From: Gammaproteobacteria bacterium
Lineage (GTDB): Bacteria; Pseudomonadota; Gammaproteobacteria; Eutrophobiales; Eutrophobiaceae
Assembly (NCBI GenBank): GCA_030829955.1
Contig: JAURNY010000009.1
Coordinates: 40,498 to 104,497 of the forward strand
Direction of reading: 5' to 3'
Length of the DNA stretch: 64,000 nucleotides
Shown here: positions 38,317-48,695 of the stretch, in pieces
Layout: every line of letters starts with the position of its first letter
How positions within the stretch are numbered: the stretch's first letter is position 1
Notes under the pieces: generated by a model
The model's input: the letters and a program-made list of their open reading frames with translations, nothing else
Told to the model about the DNA's origin: nothing
The model's database searches: none
Translations under genes and position numbers: made by a program

Positions 38317-41031
38317 TTAATTTAATTTACCGTGACATTGTTTGTACTTTTTACCTGAGCCACAAGGACAAGGTTGGTTTCGGCCAATCTTTGGCTGCTT
38401 TCTGGTAAAAGGTTGAACTTGAGACTCATTCTGCGATGCTGATGAATTAGTATTCGCCTGCTGATTTAATGCATCCGGCGTAGAAGGATGATTGTAACTC
38501 ATGTTTTGCTCATGCTTTCTATTTTCTGCAAGAGATACATCTTCTTCTGTTCTGATATTAACCCTGAACAAAAAGACAATTACATCATGCTTGACTCGAT
38601 CCAGCATCTGAACAAACAGCTCAAAAGCCTCTCGCTTATATTCCTGTTTTGGATTTTTTTGAGCAAAGCTCCTTAAACCGATTCCCTGTCGTAATTGTTC
38701 CATCGCAACCAGATGCTCTTTCCAATGTCGGTCAAGCACATCCAACATAATTTGTTTTTCAATTCTTCGCATTAATTGTGGTGTGAATAACTTTTCCTTA
38801 TCTTTTGCGATTTTTTCAATCTCTTGAATTGTTTTTTCTTTTAGAGATTCTTCATTTAGTGACTTGTCATCATCCAGCCATTTCTGGATCGTAAGTTCAA
38901 TGTCAAATTCATTCTGTAAGACTTCTTCCAGACCTTTGATATCCCATATTTCATCCAGACTACCAAGAGGAACAAAGCTGTCTATAACAGCAGAAACAAC
39001 ATCCAATCGCATGGCTTTTACTTCTTCATCTACATTTTCACCGTCAAGTAATTCATTACGTTGTTCATAAATAACCTTACGCTGATCATTGGCAACATCA
39101 TCAAATTCGAGTAAATGTTTACGAATATCAAAGTTATGTCCTTCAACTTTTCGTTGCGCATTTTCAATAGCTTTGGATACAAGTTTTGATTCGATTGCTT
39201 CGCCTTCTTCCATACCAATTTTCTGCATAAAAGCAGATACCTTATCTGAAGCAAATATGCGCATCAGGTTATCTTCTAAAGAGAGATAAAAGCGACTAGA
39301 GCCAGGATCACCCTGTCGACCGGAACGGCCTCGCAGCTGATTATCGATACGACGGGATTCATGTCGTTCGGTACCAATAATATGCAGACCACCACTTTCA
39401 ATTACTTCTTGATGAAGCGTTTTCCATTCTGATCTTAAATTACTTATGATGCTGTCATCTGATTCATCCAGTTCAGCTATTTGTGCCTCAACATTGCCAC
39501 CTAACACGATATCTGTACCACGACCCGCCATATTTGTTGCAATGGTCACTGCTCCTGGACGCCCTGCTTGCGTAATAATTTCCGCTTCTTTTTGATGAAA
39601 CTTGGCGTTTAATATCTTATGTTGAATATTGGCTTTATCTAATAAAGTAGATAAGTATTCAGAAACTTCGATCGATGCTGTACCAATCAATACTGGTTGT
39701 TTCTTCTGCTGACATTGCTTGATGTCTTCAATAATCGCACTAAATTTTTCTTTAGCCGTCAGGTAAACAACATCACTTTGATCATCACGTATCATAGGAC
39801 GATGTGTTGGAATAACGATTACTTCCAGACCATATATCTGCTGAAATTCGAAAGCCTCTGTATCAGCCGTACCTGTCATGCCAGACAACTTCGAATACAG
39901 TCTAAAATAATTTTGATACGTTATTGATGCCAATGTTTGGTTTTCATTCTGTATCGGCACACCTTCCTTTGCTTCTACAGCCTGATGCAAACCATCAGAC
40001 CAACGACGCCCTTCCATCGTACGACCAGTGAATTCATCTACAATTACAACTTCGTTATTCTTAACAATATACTCAACATCTTTCTTAAATAAACAATGTG
40101 CACGTAAAGCTGCATTTAGGTGATGAAAAATACCAATGTTGACTGGATCATAAAGGCCCTGACCTTCTTCAATAATTCCATCCCGCTTTAACAATTCCTC
40201 AATACGTTCGTGACCTGATTCAGTTAAATAGGCCTGTTTACTTTTTTCATCTAATGAGAAATCACCTGGTCCATCTTCTACCAACTGTGGCTGCAATTCC
40301 GGAATCAATTTATTAATAGAAATATATAAATCAGAGCGGTCATCAACTGCACCAGAAATTATCAATGGTGTTCTGGCTTCATCGATCAGGATAGAGTCTA
40401 CTTCATCGACAATGGCAAAATTCAGCCCTCGCTGAACTCTGGCTTCAGGACTAAACGCCATATTGTCTCTTAAATAGTCAAAACCAAATTCGTTATTAGT
40501 ACCATAGGTAATATCACAAGCATAAGCGGCTTTTCTTTCTTCTCCACTTAATCCAGAAACGATTACACCCGTCGTTAAACCGAGATAGCTATACAATTTA
40601 CTCATCCACTCAGCATCACGTCTGGCCAGATAATCATTAACAGTAATAATATGCACTCCTCTATCCGTCAATGCATTCAGATATGCAGCAAGTGTGGCAA
40701 CTAATGTTTTACCTTCACCGGTTCTCATCTCTGCAATATTGCCGTTATTCAGAACCATGCCACCAATTAATTGCACATCAAAATGACGCATGTTCAATGT
40801 ACGTTTGCCCGCTTCCCTTACTAACGCGAATGCTTCAGGCAGAATATCTTCAAGACTTTTTCCTTTTGCGTATTGTTTTTTTAGTTCAGCAGTCTTATCA
40901 GGAAAATCAGAATCTGAAAGAGCTGTAATTTCTTCTTCTAGCTCATTTATATGAAATGCAATTTTATTCAGCTTTTTGACAACTCGCTCATTACGAGTAC
41001 CAAATATTTTTTTTGCTATCGAGATAATCAT
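38317..41031 (-). CDS. secA: preprotein translocase ATPase SecA
   Basis: A 904-residue motor that pushes proteins through SecYEG. It has the DEAD helicase motor with M-R-T-G-E-G-K-T near 105, D-E-V-D-S near 210, the [11 protein letters not shown] motif VI region, and a helical scaffold. The C-terminal [13 protein letters not shown] zinc tail binds SecB. Length is standard. Confidence 0.98.
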   Translation of the reverse strand: MIISIAKKIFGTRNERVVKKLNKIAFHINELEEEITALSDSDFPDKTAELKKQYAKGKSLEDILPEAFALVREAGKRTLNMRHFDVQLIGGMVLNNGNIAEMRTGEGKTLVATLAAYLNALTDRGVHIITVNDYLARRDAEWMSKLYSYLGLTTGVIVSGLSGEERKAAYACDITYGTNNEFGFDYLRDNMAFSPEARVQRGLNFAIVDEVDSILIDEARTPLIISGAVDDRSDLYISINKLIPELQPQLVEDGPGDFSLDEKSKQAYLTESGHERIEELLKRDGIIEEGQGLYDPVNIGIFHHLNAALRAHCLFKKDVEYIVKNNEVVIVDEFTGRTMEGRRWSDGLHQAVEAKEGVPIQNENQTLASITYQNYFRLYSKLSGMTGTADTEAFEFQQIYGLEVIVIPTHRPMIRDDQSDVVYLTAKEKFSAIIEDIKQCQQKKQPVLIGTASIEVSEYLSTLLDKANIQHKILNAKFHQKEAEIITQAGRPGAVTIATNMAGRGTDIVLGGNVEAQIAELDESDDSIISNLRSEWKTLHQEVIESGGLHIIGTERHESRRIDNQLRGRSGRQGDPGSSRFYLSLEDNLMRIFASDKVSAFMQKIGMEEGEAIESKLVSKAIENAQRKVEGHNFDIRKHLLEFDDVANDQRKVIYEQRNELLDGENVDEEVKAMRLDVVSAVIDSFVPLGSLDEIWDIKGLEEVLQNEFDIELTIQKWLDDDKSLNEESLKEKTIQEIEKIAKDKEKLFTPQLMRRIEKQIMLDVLDRHWKEHLVAMEQLRQGIGLRSFAQKNPKQEYKREAFELFVQMLDRVKHDVIVFLFRVNIRTEEDVSLAENRKHEQNMSYNHPSTPDALNQQANTNSSASQNESQVQPFTRKQPKIGRNQPCPCGSGKKYKQCHGKLN

Positions 41032-41101
41032 TGTCGGTCTTAGAAATATGTAATTGCATAGACGTTGCTATGCTAATGAATAAACATGTATTGTTATAGA
41101 C

Positions 41102-42028
41102 TCAGTTTGCTGCGTGGATTTTATTAGGGTTGAGGGCTTTACCTTTGCTAACAACTTCATAATGCACATGTGGTCCGGTAGATCTGCCTGAAGATCCCAT
41201 TAATGCAATGTGCTCTCCCCTTTCAACCTTTTGGCCAACTGTCACCAGATTCTTCTTATTATGTGCATAACGGGTTTGATAACCGTTGCCATGATTAATT
41301 TCTACCATATTGCCATAGCCATAGCGTGGACCAGACCAGGTAACAATGCCGGATGCCACTGCAACAATCGGTGAACCTATCTTACCAGCGAAATCTATTC
41401 CTTCGTGAAATTCAACCTTACCGGTTATTGGATCAGTCCGCTTACCAAATAAAGACGATACCCAACCTTCAATAATTGGTTTACCAGAAGGGATAGTTAA
41501 ATCACTAACCGATTGTTCAATTAACAAAGATTCAAGCGCATGTAATTTTTCCGATCTATCCTTAATTTTCGCATCGAGTTCATGCAGGGCGGTAATGAAA
41601 TCATCAACTTTCATGGATGCTTGTAAGCCACCTGGCTGCGGGCCGCCGATACCAGGCTGCACGGATGAATCAAAAGAAATATCATTAATATTAGTCATAT
41701 CTGTCAAACGAGCGCCCAATGCATCAAGACGTAAAACATGTGCCTGCATTAGACTTAAGCGAGAGGCCAATGCATCAAGATTTTTTTCCGCATTTTCCTG
41801 AGCTTTGGCAAGTAATTTTTTATGTTCATACATCTCATTCGTCCAACCTGATGCAGTCTGATGATAAAGCTCCGTGATTGACAATTGCGTAGACTCATTT
41901 GTGGAAAGCTTGCCAACATAAAAAAAGCCACAAACTGCGACTAGTAACAACAGTAGCCCCAAGACGTCGATTGCTCCATATCGGATAACTCGACTTCTAG
42001 AATTTTTGGCAATCAATATGATTTGCAT
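41102..42028 (-). CDS. M23-family peptidase, cell-wall LytM-type
   Basis: A 308-residue protein with one N-terminal membrane segment (~23-43), a coiled coil (~70-180) and a LytM domain (~195-300). Zinc ligands are visible as F-H-E-G-I-D and H-V-H-Y-E, so it is probably catalytically active rather than a degenerate EnvC-type factor. It is placed beside lpxC and secA, as a family usually is in this genus-level context. It likely cuts peptidoglycan crosslinks in the periplasm. Confidence 0.9.
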   Translation of the reverse strand: MQIILIAKNSRSRVIRYGAIDVLGLLLLLVAVCGFFYVGKLSTNESTQLSITELYHQTASGWTNEMYEHKKLLAKAQENAEKNLDALASRLSLMQAHVLRLDALGARLTDMTNINDISFDSSVQPGIGGPQPGGLQASMKVDDFITALHELDAKIKDRSEKLHALESLLIEQSVSDLTIPSGKPIIEGWVSSLFGKRTDPITGKVEFHEGIDFAGKIGSPIVAVASGIVTWSGPRYGYGNMVEINHGNGYQTRYAHNKKNLVTVGQKVERGEHIALMGSSGRSTGPHVHYEVVSKGKALNPNKIHAAN

Positions 42029-42053
42029 TTGTTAACTTTCCATCAATTAATAT

Positions 42054-42530
42054 ATGCTGATGCATATGTCATCGGCATCAAACAAAAATTATTCGAAGCC
42101 TGTTATAAGTTATCTTAAGAATGATAGAGATTCCTTATGTTTACTATTAAAAAAAGCGCAAACTAATCAACAAATTGAATCAAAACTTAAAACAAAACTT
42201 GACCCAAGTTTCAGCAAGCACTTTACACTGGCAAATATCAATAATGATGTTGCAGTACTTCACGCGCATTCTTCTGCCTGGGCAACACGTTTGCGCTATA
42301 TCATTCCTCAATTATTAAATATTTTTACAATTGATTTAGGGCTAAAAACAATAAAAACCGTGAGAATAAAACTTGCCTCTCCCCCCCCTAAACCAGCTAG
42401 CTCCAGCATGTCAAGACCGATATTGTCTAAAGCAAGTTCAGAAACTATTACTCAAACAGCTCATAACATCGAAGATGTAGAATTAAGGGCGATATTATTG
42501 AAGATATCTAGCTATTTCCGACCCGATTAA
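42054..42530 (+). CDS. DUF721 / DciA-like protein
   Basis: A 158-residue protein. The DciA core lies at ~20-115: [12 protein letters not shown], then [15 protein letters not shown], where Trp-Ala-x-Arg-Leu-Arg is the family signature. DciA loads the replicative helicase where DnaC is absent. The tail is Ser/Pro-rich and contains a run of eight C (42381-42388). Three in-frame ATGs (42054, 42060, 42066) leave the exact start open. The end overlaps lpxC by 4 nt, convergent. Confidence 0.82.
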   Translation: MLMHMSSASNKNYSKPVISYLKNDRDSLCLLLKKAQTNQQIESKLKTKLDPSFSKHFTLANINNDVAVLHAHSSAWATRLRYIIPQLLNIFTIDLGLKTIKTVRIKLASPPPKPASSSMSRPILSKASSETITQTAHNIEDVELRAILLKISSYFRPD

Positions 42531-43441
42531 TTCGCTGCTGCTATTGCCTGCATAAAAGAGATGGGGGCCTTTGCTTCCTGCTCAAAAGTCACCAATTCCC
42601 AGGCTTTTTTATCCTCAATCAATTTTATTAATAATGCATTATTTAATGCATGTCCTGACTTATAACCTTTGAATGCTCCAATCAGGCTATGACCTAATAG
42701 ATAAAGATCACCTATAGCATCCAAAATTTTATGCTTAACGCATTCATCTTCATAACGAAGACCATCTTCGTTCAAAATACGATAATCATCTACTACTACC
42801 GCATTATCCAAACTACCACCCAGGGCAAGATTATTTTCTCTTAATAATTCAACATCGCGCATAAAACCGAATGTTCTCGCGCGACTTACTTCCTTAACAA
42901 AAGAGGTCGTTGAAAAATCGATTTCAGCCTGACAGTTTCTTTCATCAAATGCCGGATGGTCAAACTCAATGGTAAAACCTACTTTAAAACCTTCAAATGG
43001 TTCAAACATGGCCCATTTACCATCATTCTCTACTCTGACTTTTTTCTTGATTCGTAAAAACTGCTTGGCCGCATTTTGTTCTTCCACGCCCGCAGACTGA
43101 ATCAGGAAAACAAAGGGTCCCGCACTACCATCCATAATAGGAACTTCATCCGCACTTAAATCAATGTAAGCGTTATCAATACCAAAACCTGCAAGTGCAG
43201 ATAACAGATGTTCTACCGTTGGAATACGTACATCATTACTAACTAGCGTAGTAGACAACTGGGTATCACCCACATGGTTTGGTTTCGCCGGTATCTCAGT
43301 AGCAGGCTCTAAATCAACACGACGGAATATAATTCCTGTATTAACAGCAGCCGGACGCAAAGTAAGAAACACCTTTTTACCCGTGTGCAAACCAACACCA
43401 GTTGCACGAATTACATTTTTGAGAGTGCGTTGCTTAATCAT
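42527..43441 (-). CDS. lpxC: UDP-3-O-acyl-N-acetylglucosamine deacetylase
   Basis: A 304-residue zinc enzyme for the committed step of lipid A synthesis. T-V-E-H-L-L-S-A-L provides His ~79, and [10 protein letters not shown] supplies the other zinc ligands (~238-242). [15 protein letters not shown] carries the catalytic His. The 139 nt between lpxC and ftsZ are AT-rich; I could not assign one promoter. Confidence 0.97.
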   Translation of the reverse strand: MIKQRTLKNVIRATGVGLHTGKKVFLTLRPAAVNTGIIFRRVDLEPATEIPAKPNHVGDTQLSTTLVSNDVRIPTVEHLLSALAGFGIDNAYIDLSADEVPIMDGSAGPFVFLIQSAGVEEQNAAKQFLRIKKKVRVENDGKWAMFEPFEGFKVGFTIEFDHPAFDERNCQAEIDFSTTSFVKEVSRARTFGFMRDVELLRENNLALGGSLDNAVVVDDYRILNEDGLRYEDECVKHKILDAIGDLYLLGHSLIGAFKGYKSGHALNNALLIKLIEDKKAWELVTFEQEAKAPISFMQAIAAAN

Positions 43442-43580
43442 GTAAATAAAAAAACCTTATATTAAATATAATATATCGTTGTTACCTCATTGTAATAAAA
43501 TCAATTTTATCGCTATTATCATGAAACTCACAACTTTTTTACTCAAGTCAGTAGCGTACTATAACATGATATTTCCAGAT

Positions 43581-44717
43581 CTAGTCTGCTTGTCTTCTCA
43601 AAAATGCAGGAATATCCAGATAATCCGTATCTCCACCCAATTCATCACCACCTTTTTTTGGTGATTGATTTCGCATCACTGTAGGCTGATCCAGATCTCT
43701 ATAATCTATGGCAACATCATCATTTTGAACCAATTTGATGCGTGAAGATTCCTGTTTCATGGTATTGCCCAAACCAGTTGCAACAATTGTTACACGTATA
43801 TCACCAGACATTTCCGGATCGATTACGGTACCAACTACGACTGTGGCATTTTCTGAAGCAAATTCCTTAACAGTACTACCCACTTCATCAAACTCACCTA
43901 TAGATAAATCCATGCCAGCAGTAATATTTACCAATATTCCTCTGGCACCAGAAAGGTTCACATCTTCCAATAATGGGCTCGAAATAGCTGCTTCTGCCGC
44001 AACACGAGCACGGTCTTCGCCTTGTGCCTTACCAGAACCCATCATGGCCATACCCATCTCTGACATAACGGTACGCACATCTGCAAAATCAACATTAATC
44101 AATCCCGGACAGGTAATCAGTTCTGCAATCCCCTGTACCGCACCTAACAAGACATCGTTTGCTGCACTAAAAGCATTCAATAAACTGACATCGCGACCCA
44201 ACACACTCAATAGTTTTTCATTTGGGATTGTGATTAATGAATCAACAAACTGACTCAATTCGGTAATACCTTCATCAGCTATTGCTGCGCGCTTCTTACC
44301 TTCAAACACAAATGGACGGGTGACAACGGCGACCGTCAGTATTCCCATTTCTTTCGCAACTTGTGCAACGATAGGTGCTGCACCGGTACCGGTACCTCCA
44401 CCCATTCCGGCAGTGATAAAGACCATGTCAGATCCTTCAAGGATATCCATAATTCGATCTCGATCTTCCAAGGCTGCTTGTCGACCGACATCTGGGTTTG
44501 CACCAGCACCCAATCCTTTGGTCATGTTATTACCAAGTTGCATAACGTTTTTTGCTGTTGAATTTTTCAGTGCCTGAGCATCTGTATTAGCACAAATAAA
44601 CTCAACACCTTCCATATTTGCGGTCAGCATATGTTGTAGAGCGTTGCCGCCACCACCGCCAACACCTATCACTTTAATGACTGCCGCTTGATTAGTTGCA
44701 TCAACTAGTTCAAACAT
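43581..44717 (-). CDS. ftsZ: cell division GTPase FtsZ
   Basis: A 378-residue tubulin homologue. The signature [10 protein letters not shown] is near residue 105 and the T7 loop (N-V-D-F-A-D) near 207. The C-terminal peptide D-I-P-A-F-L-R-R-Q is the docking site for FtsA, ZipA and ZapD. The ribosome site AGGAGG is optimal, fitting high expression. It is the last gene of the dcw cluster. Confidence 0.98.
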   Translation of the reverse strand: MFELVDATNQAAVIKVIGVGGGGGNALQHMLTANMEGVEFICANTDAQALKNSTAKNVMQLGNNMTKGLGAGANPDVGRQAALEDRDRIMDILEGSDMVFITAGMGGGTGTGAAPIVAQVAKEMGILTVAVVTRPFVFEGKKRAAIADEGITELSQFVDSLITIPNEKLLSVLGRDVSLLNAFSAANDVLLGAVQGIAELITCPGLINVDFADVRTVMSEMGMAMMGSGKAQGEDRARVAAEAAISSPLLEDVNLSGARGILVNITAGMDLSIGEFDEVGSTVKEFASENATVVVGTVIDPEMSGDIRVTIVATGLGNTMKQESSRIKLVQNDDVAIDYRDLDQPTVMRNQSPKKGGDELGGDTDYLDIPAFLRRQAD

Positions 44718-44725
44718 TGTTACTT

Positions 44726-44731
44726 CCTCCT
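44726..44731 (-). promoter_or_regulatory. strong ribosome binding site of ftsZ
   Basis: A full AGGAGG lies 8 nt before the ftsZ ATG at 44717, the best Shine-Dalgarno noticed in the dcw cluster. Most neighbours depend on overlapping stop/start codons instead. Confidence 0.85.
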
Positions 44732-44746
44732 ATTTAGTTACTACTA

Positions 44747-45982
44747 TTAAAAATTACCCTGAAACCAACTCTTCATCCGTTCAAAAATACCCTTCAAACC
44801 CTGATTCATATTGACCGATGTTGTTCCTTCCAGCATTTGACGTTTACCAAATAACAACAAGCCAACACCGGTTGCATAAATTGGACTTTTCACTACATCA
44901 GATAAACCCGATACATATTGCGGAACACCTAAACGCACTGGCATGTGAAAAATTTCCTCGGCTAGATCGATTGCTCCCTCCATCTTGGAGCTACCACCTG
45001 TCAACACAATGCCGGCAGCAATCAAACTTTCATAGCCACTGCGTCTTAATTCAGCCTGAACAAGCGAAAACAATTCTTCATAACGAGGTTGCACTACTTC
45101 TGCCAAAGTTTGTCGTGACAAACGTCGAGCAGGTCTGTCACCGACACTAGGCACTTCGATGGTTTGATCATGACTGGCTAATTGCGTTAAACAGCATGCA
45201 TATTGCATTTTGATATCTTCTGCATGCTGTGTTGGCGTACGCAAGGCAACAGCAATGTCATTGGTGACCTGATCACCAGCAATAGGAATATTTGCAGTAT
45301 GATGTATTGCCCCATCTCTAAAGACAGCTATATCGGTAGTACCTCCACCGATATCAATCATGCAGACACCAAGATCCTTTTCATCTTCTGTCAGCACCGA
45401 ATAACTTGAAGCGAGTTGCTCAAGAATAATATCGTCAACATCCAGGCCACAACGACGAACACACTTCACAATATTTTGTGCGGCGCTGACTGCGCCAGTG
45501 ACCATATGCACCTTGGACTCTAATCTGACACCGGACATACCGATAGGCTCTTTAACACCTTCCTGATTATCAATAATGAATTCCTGCGGCAGGATATGCA
45601 GGATCTTTTGATCTGCTGGTATAGCAACAGCTTTAGCAGCATCAATCACACGATCTACATCACCATGATTCACTTCATTATCTCTAATAGCTACAATGCC
45701 ATGTGAATTCAAACTACGGATATGACTGCCGGCAATGCCGGTAAAGACAGAATGAATTTCGCAACCTGCCATTAATTCCGCCTCTTCGATAGCGCGCTGA
45801 ATCGAATGAACAGTAGACTCAATATTGACTACAACACCCTTTTTCAACCCTCTCGACTGGTTTGAACCGATACCGATGATTTCAATCTCCTCATCAACAG
45901 TAATCTCGCCAACAATGGCAACAATCTTTGAGGTGCCAATATCCAGACCTACGATTAAATTCTTGTCCGATTTTTTACCCAT
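44747..45982 (-). CDS. ftsA: cell division protein FtsA
   Basis: A 411-residue actin-like protein that ties FtsZ to the membrane. V-G-L-D-I-G-T-S-K at the start and I-D-I-G-G-G-T-T-D-I near 210 are the phosphate loops. The final residues (L-K-G-I-F-E-R-M-K-S-W-F) form the membrane-targeting amphipathic helix. ftsZ follows after 29 nt. Confidence 0.97.
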   Translation of the reverse strand: MGKKSDKNLIVGLDIGTSKIVAIVGEITVDEEIEIIGIGSNQSRGLKKGVVVNIESTVHSIQRAIEEAELMAGCEIHSVFTGIAGSHIRSLNSHGIVAIRDNEVNHGDVDRVIDAAKAVAIPADQKILHILPQEFIIDNQEGVKEPIGMSGVRLESKVHMVTGAVSAAQNIVKCVRRCGLDVDDIILEQLASSYSVLTEDEKDLGVCMIDIGGGTTDIAVFRDGAIHHTANIPIAGDQVTNDIAVALRTPTQHAEDIKMQYACCLTQLASHDQTIEVPSVGDRPARRLSRQTLAEVVQPRYEELFSLVQAELRRSGYESLIAAGIVLTGGSSKMEGAIDLAEEIFHMPVRLGVPQYVSGLSDVVKSPIYATGVGLLLFGKRQMLEGTTSVNMNQGLKGIFERMKSWFQGNF

Positions 45983-46018
45983 GTAATACCTGCCTGTTAT
46001 TAGCTTCTTTCATAAAAT

Positions 46019-46765
46019 TTATTTTTTCCATTTCACTGAAAAACCATTGGTATAACGAAGATCTATGGTGTTGGTATGTGATATCCGCCCAGCTACTGTA
46101 GTCGGAATTAAGTCAAGAAAACGTTGGAAACGTGCACTCACTTCTTTTCTTCCAAGAATGACTTTGATACCGTTTGCAAGTTGAAAGGACCAGGCACGAC
46201 GTTGATCAAGAGTGAGCTGGACAATTAAAAAATTGATTTGATTAACGCGTTGTTGCATTTCTTCAAAACGTTTGAGCAACATCGCCTCTGAACCTGCTGG
46301 TCCTATCAATAAAGGCAGGTTCTGCGGTATCGTATCTATTTCAGGTTCAAAATATTCGCCACTTTCATTTAACAAACCTTTATCATTCCAACGCACAACC
46401 GGAATTTGTTCTGTCACAATAACCCGTAAGCTATCCGGCCATATTCGTTGCACTTTTACCTTGCTTACCCAGGGCTCTGACAATAGTGAATCTCTTACTG
46501 CATCGACATTCAGATTAAAGAATCCCCCACGAACCTTGTTCGTGACAATTTGCTGCAAATCAACCGGTAATAATCTGGTGAATTCACCTTCAACTCTTAC
46601 CTGTTTAATAGGCATCGTGTCCGGATGTGATAAATGTAAACCACCCCAAACCATCAATACCATTAGCGTCATCGCTAACAAACTACCGATAATCTGAATC
46701 TTGCGATGATTGTGCCTGTGTTCGAAATCCAGTTTGTCTGGTACGACTGCCATTTGTATACTCAT
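46019..46765 (-). CDS. ftsQ: cell division protein FtsQ
   Basis: A 248-residue bitopic protein. One membrane segment (~27-46) precedes the POTRA domain (P-I-K-Q-V-R-V-E-G-E-F, ~52-120) and the beta domain that binds FtsB/FtsL. It overlaps the end of ddl by 4 nt and lies 36 nt before ftsA. Confidence 0.93.
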   Translation of the reverse strand: MSIQMAVVPDKLDFEHRHNHRKIQIIGSLLAMTLMVLMVWGGLHLSHPDTMPIKQVRVEGEFTRLLPVDLQQIVTNKVRGGFFNLNVDAVRDSLLSEPWVSKVKVQRIWPDSLRVIVTEQIPVVRWNDKGLLNESGEYFEPEIDTIPQNLPLLIGPAGSEAMLLKRFEEMQQRVNQINFLIVQLTLDQRRAWSFQLANGIKVILGRKEVSARFQRFLDLIPTTVAGRISHTNTIDLRYTNGFSVKWKK

Positions 46766-47721
46766 GGCAATATCACCTCTGAACCACTACTTCCTAACAG
46801 GCTGGTAGCCAATATCTGTATGGTTAATTCTGAAAATGACAATCCTGCTTTTGCTGCAGCCATTGGAACCAGACTATGACTTGTCATACCGGGCACAGTA
46901 TTCACTTCAATTAACCAGGCTTGCCCCATAGAATCAATTATCATGTCGACTCTTGCCCAACCTGAAACATCAAGCGCCTGACATGCTTTTAACGCCAACT
47001 CACCGATAGCCTTTTCCTGTTTTTGATCCAGTCCACAAGGGCAAATATATTGAGTATCATCATCAACATATTTCGCCTGATAGTCATAAAACTCGCGTTT
47101 TGTTTCGAGCTTGATTGCTGGTAAAACCTGCCCATTAAGAATGGGAACTGTATATTCGGCACCGGTAATCCATTGCTCGGCCATAACGCGATCGTCATAT
47201 TGATTTGCCTCTTGCCAGGCAGGAAATAAGGCATTTTTTTCTTTAACCTTACTAGCACCGATGCTTGAACCTTCTCTGACCGGTTTAACCATCAACGGCA
47301 TGCCCAATTCTTTGGCAATATTTTCGAAGTCGCTATTTTTATTAAGTTCTGCAGCTTTCGGTGTTGGCAACCCGGCATTCTGCCAAATAGCTTTACTGCG
47401 AGCCTTATCCATTGAGATAGCGGAACCTAATACATTTGATCCCGTATAAGGCAAACCAACTGATTCAAGAGCCCCTTGAATTGATCCATCTTCACCACCG
47501 CGACCATGCAAGGCGATAAAGACACATTCAAATTTTTCATTCACCAGCTGTGACAATGTTTCTCTATTACAATCAATTGCATGTGCATCAATACCAGCTT
47601 CAAGTAATGCTTTATGTACTGCCTGACCACTTTGCAAAGAAATTTCTCGCTCAGCAGACTGACCACCCATTAGTACAGCAACTTTGCCAAACTCACTAAC
47701 TTGATATTCAGGAAAGCGCAT
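46762..47721 (-). CDS. ddl: D-alanine--D-alanine ligase
   Basis: A 319-residue ATP-grasp ligase making the D-Ala-D-Ala end of the peptidoglycan stem. V-L-M-G-G-Q-S-A-E-R-E-I-S, A-L-H-G-R-G-G-E-D-G and the closing E-V-N-T-V-P-G-M-T are the family motifs. The start overlaps the murB stop (TAATG). Confidence 0.97.
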   Translation of the reverse strand: MRFPEYQVSEFGKVAVLMGGQSAEREISLQSGQAVHKALLEAGIDAHAIDCNRETLSQLVNEKFECVFIALHGRGGEDGSIQGALESVGLPYTGSNVLGSAISMDKARSKAIWQNAGLPTPKAAELNKNSDFENIAKELGMPLMVKPVREGSSIGASKVKEKNALFPAWQEANQYDDRVMAEQWITGAEYTVPILNGQVLPAIKLETKREFYDYQAKYVDDDTQYICPCGLDQKQEKAIGELALKACQALDVSGWARVDMIIDSMGQAWLIEVNTVPGMTSHSLVPMAAAKAGLSFSELTIQILATSLLGSSGSEVILP

Positions 47722-48683
47722 TAGTTTGTCTCTCCCATATTATCTTTACCGACTATTTTTACTTCTGCCTGCATATCTACCGCATGTTTATTTCTCACAG
47801 TATTGGCTATATGCTGAATTAAACTTTCAATATCACTAGCAGATGCATTTCCAGTGTTCACAATAAAGTTTGCGTGTTTTTCCGAAACAACTGCGCCACC
47901 TATTTGATAACCTTTTAAACCTGCTGCTTCAATTAATCTTGCCGCATGATCTCCCTCTGGATTGCGAAAGACCGAACCGCAGCTTAACTGCCCCAGAGGC
48001 TGTCTCGCTGCACGCTCATCCAACATATTACGGATGCGTTCTTTTATTAATTCAGGATCTGCATTTGTTAATTTAAAGGTTGCGGAAATGAACCATTCAT
48101 CAGTCGGCAAGGAAACACTTCGATAGCCAATCTCAAAATCAGATTTTTGATAATGATTAATCTTGCCTTGTCGATTAATTGTTTCAGCACTGACAGCATT
48201 AACCCAGGTTTCACCTCCCCAAGCACCGGCATTCATTGCCAATGCACCACCTATCGTGCCGGGAATACCTGCAAGAAACTCAATACCACTTAAGCCTTCT
48301 TTCGCTGCTTGCCTTGCTGCTTTAACACAAGATAATCCCGCATCAACTTTTATTTCTGTATCAGTAACTTTTATGAACTCACCAAGCGCACTTTCAACAG
48401 AGATTACAATTCCAGTCAATCCACCATCTCTTACTAGTAAGTTACTACCCTTTCCTACCCACATAACTGGAATATTTTTAGGCAGGGCGCCTAAGAACTG
48501 ACTTAAATCTTTAATATTGGCAGGCACAAAAAAGTATTCTGCATTACCACCTGTACGCCATGAAGTATGACGAGACATAGGCTCATTCATAAGCAACTCG
48601 CCAGCAAATTGTTGCGCATTCAAATGATGAGTTAAATTCACCATCTTGCTGTTATGTCCTGTTTCATCATTCATCATTAACAA
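47721..48683 (-). CDS. murB: UDP-N-acetylenolpyruvoylglucosamine reductase
   Basis: A 320-residue flavoenzyme making UDP-MurNAc. H-T-S-W-R-T-G-G-N-A-E begins the FAD domain, G-I-P-G-T-I-G-G-A-L-A-M-N-A-G-A is the flavin loop, and S-C-G-S-V-F-R-N-P holds the catalytic Ser. The start is uncertain: TTG at 48683 has GAGGA 8 nt upstream, while ATGs at 48677 and 48674 lie farther from it. Confidence 0.96.
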   Translation of the reverse strand: MLMMNDETGHNSKMVNLTHHLNAQQFAGELLMNEPMSRHTSWRTGGNAEYFFVPANIKDLSQFLGALPKNIPVMWVGKGSNLLVRDGGLTGIVISVESALGEFIKVTDTEIKVDAGLSCVKAARQAAKEGLSGIEFLAGIPGTIGGALAMNAGAWGGETWVNAVSAETINRQGKINHYQKSDFEIGYRSVSLPTDEWFISATFKLTNADPELIKERIRNMLDERAARQPLGQLSCGSVFRNPEGDHAARLIEAAGLKGYQIGGAVVSEKHANFIVNTGNASASDIESLIQHIANTVRNKHAVDMQAEVKIVGKDNMGETN

Positions 48684-48695
48684 AACTGCATTCCT

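Noticed and set aside
43442..43580. Terminator or promoter between lpxC and ftsZ
   Set aside because: Several AT-rich hexamers fit poorly and no GC-rich hairpin follows ftsZ, so no confident call.
43735..44577. Long antisense ORFs (up to 172 codons) opposite ftsZ
   Set aside because: ftsZ is unmistakable on the other strand; the antisense products are Ser/Thr/Pro-rich shadow translations without start signals.
46272..46697. 141-codon ORF opposite ftsQ
   Set aside because: Shadow frame of ftsQ; no ribosome site and no family resemblance.
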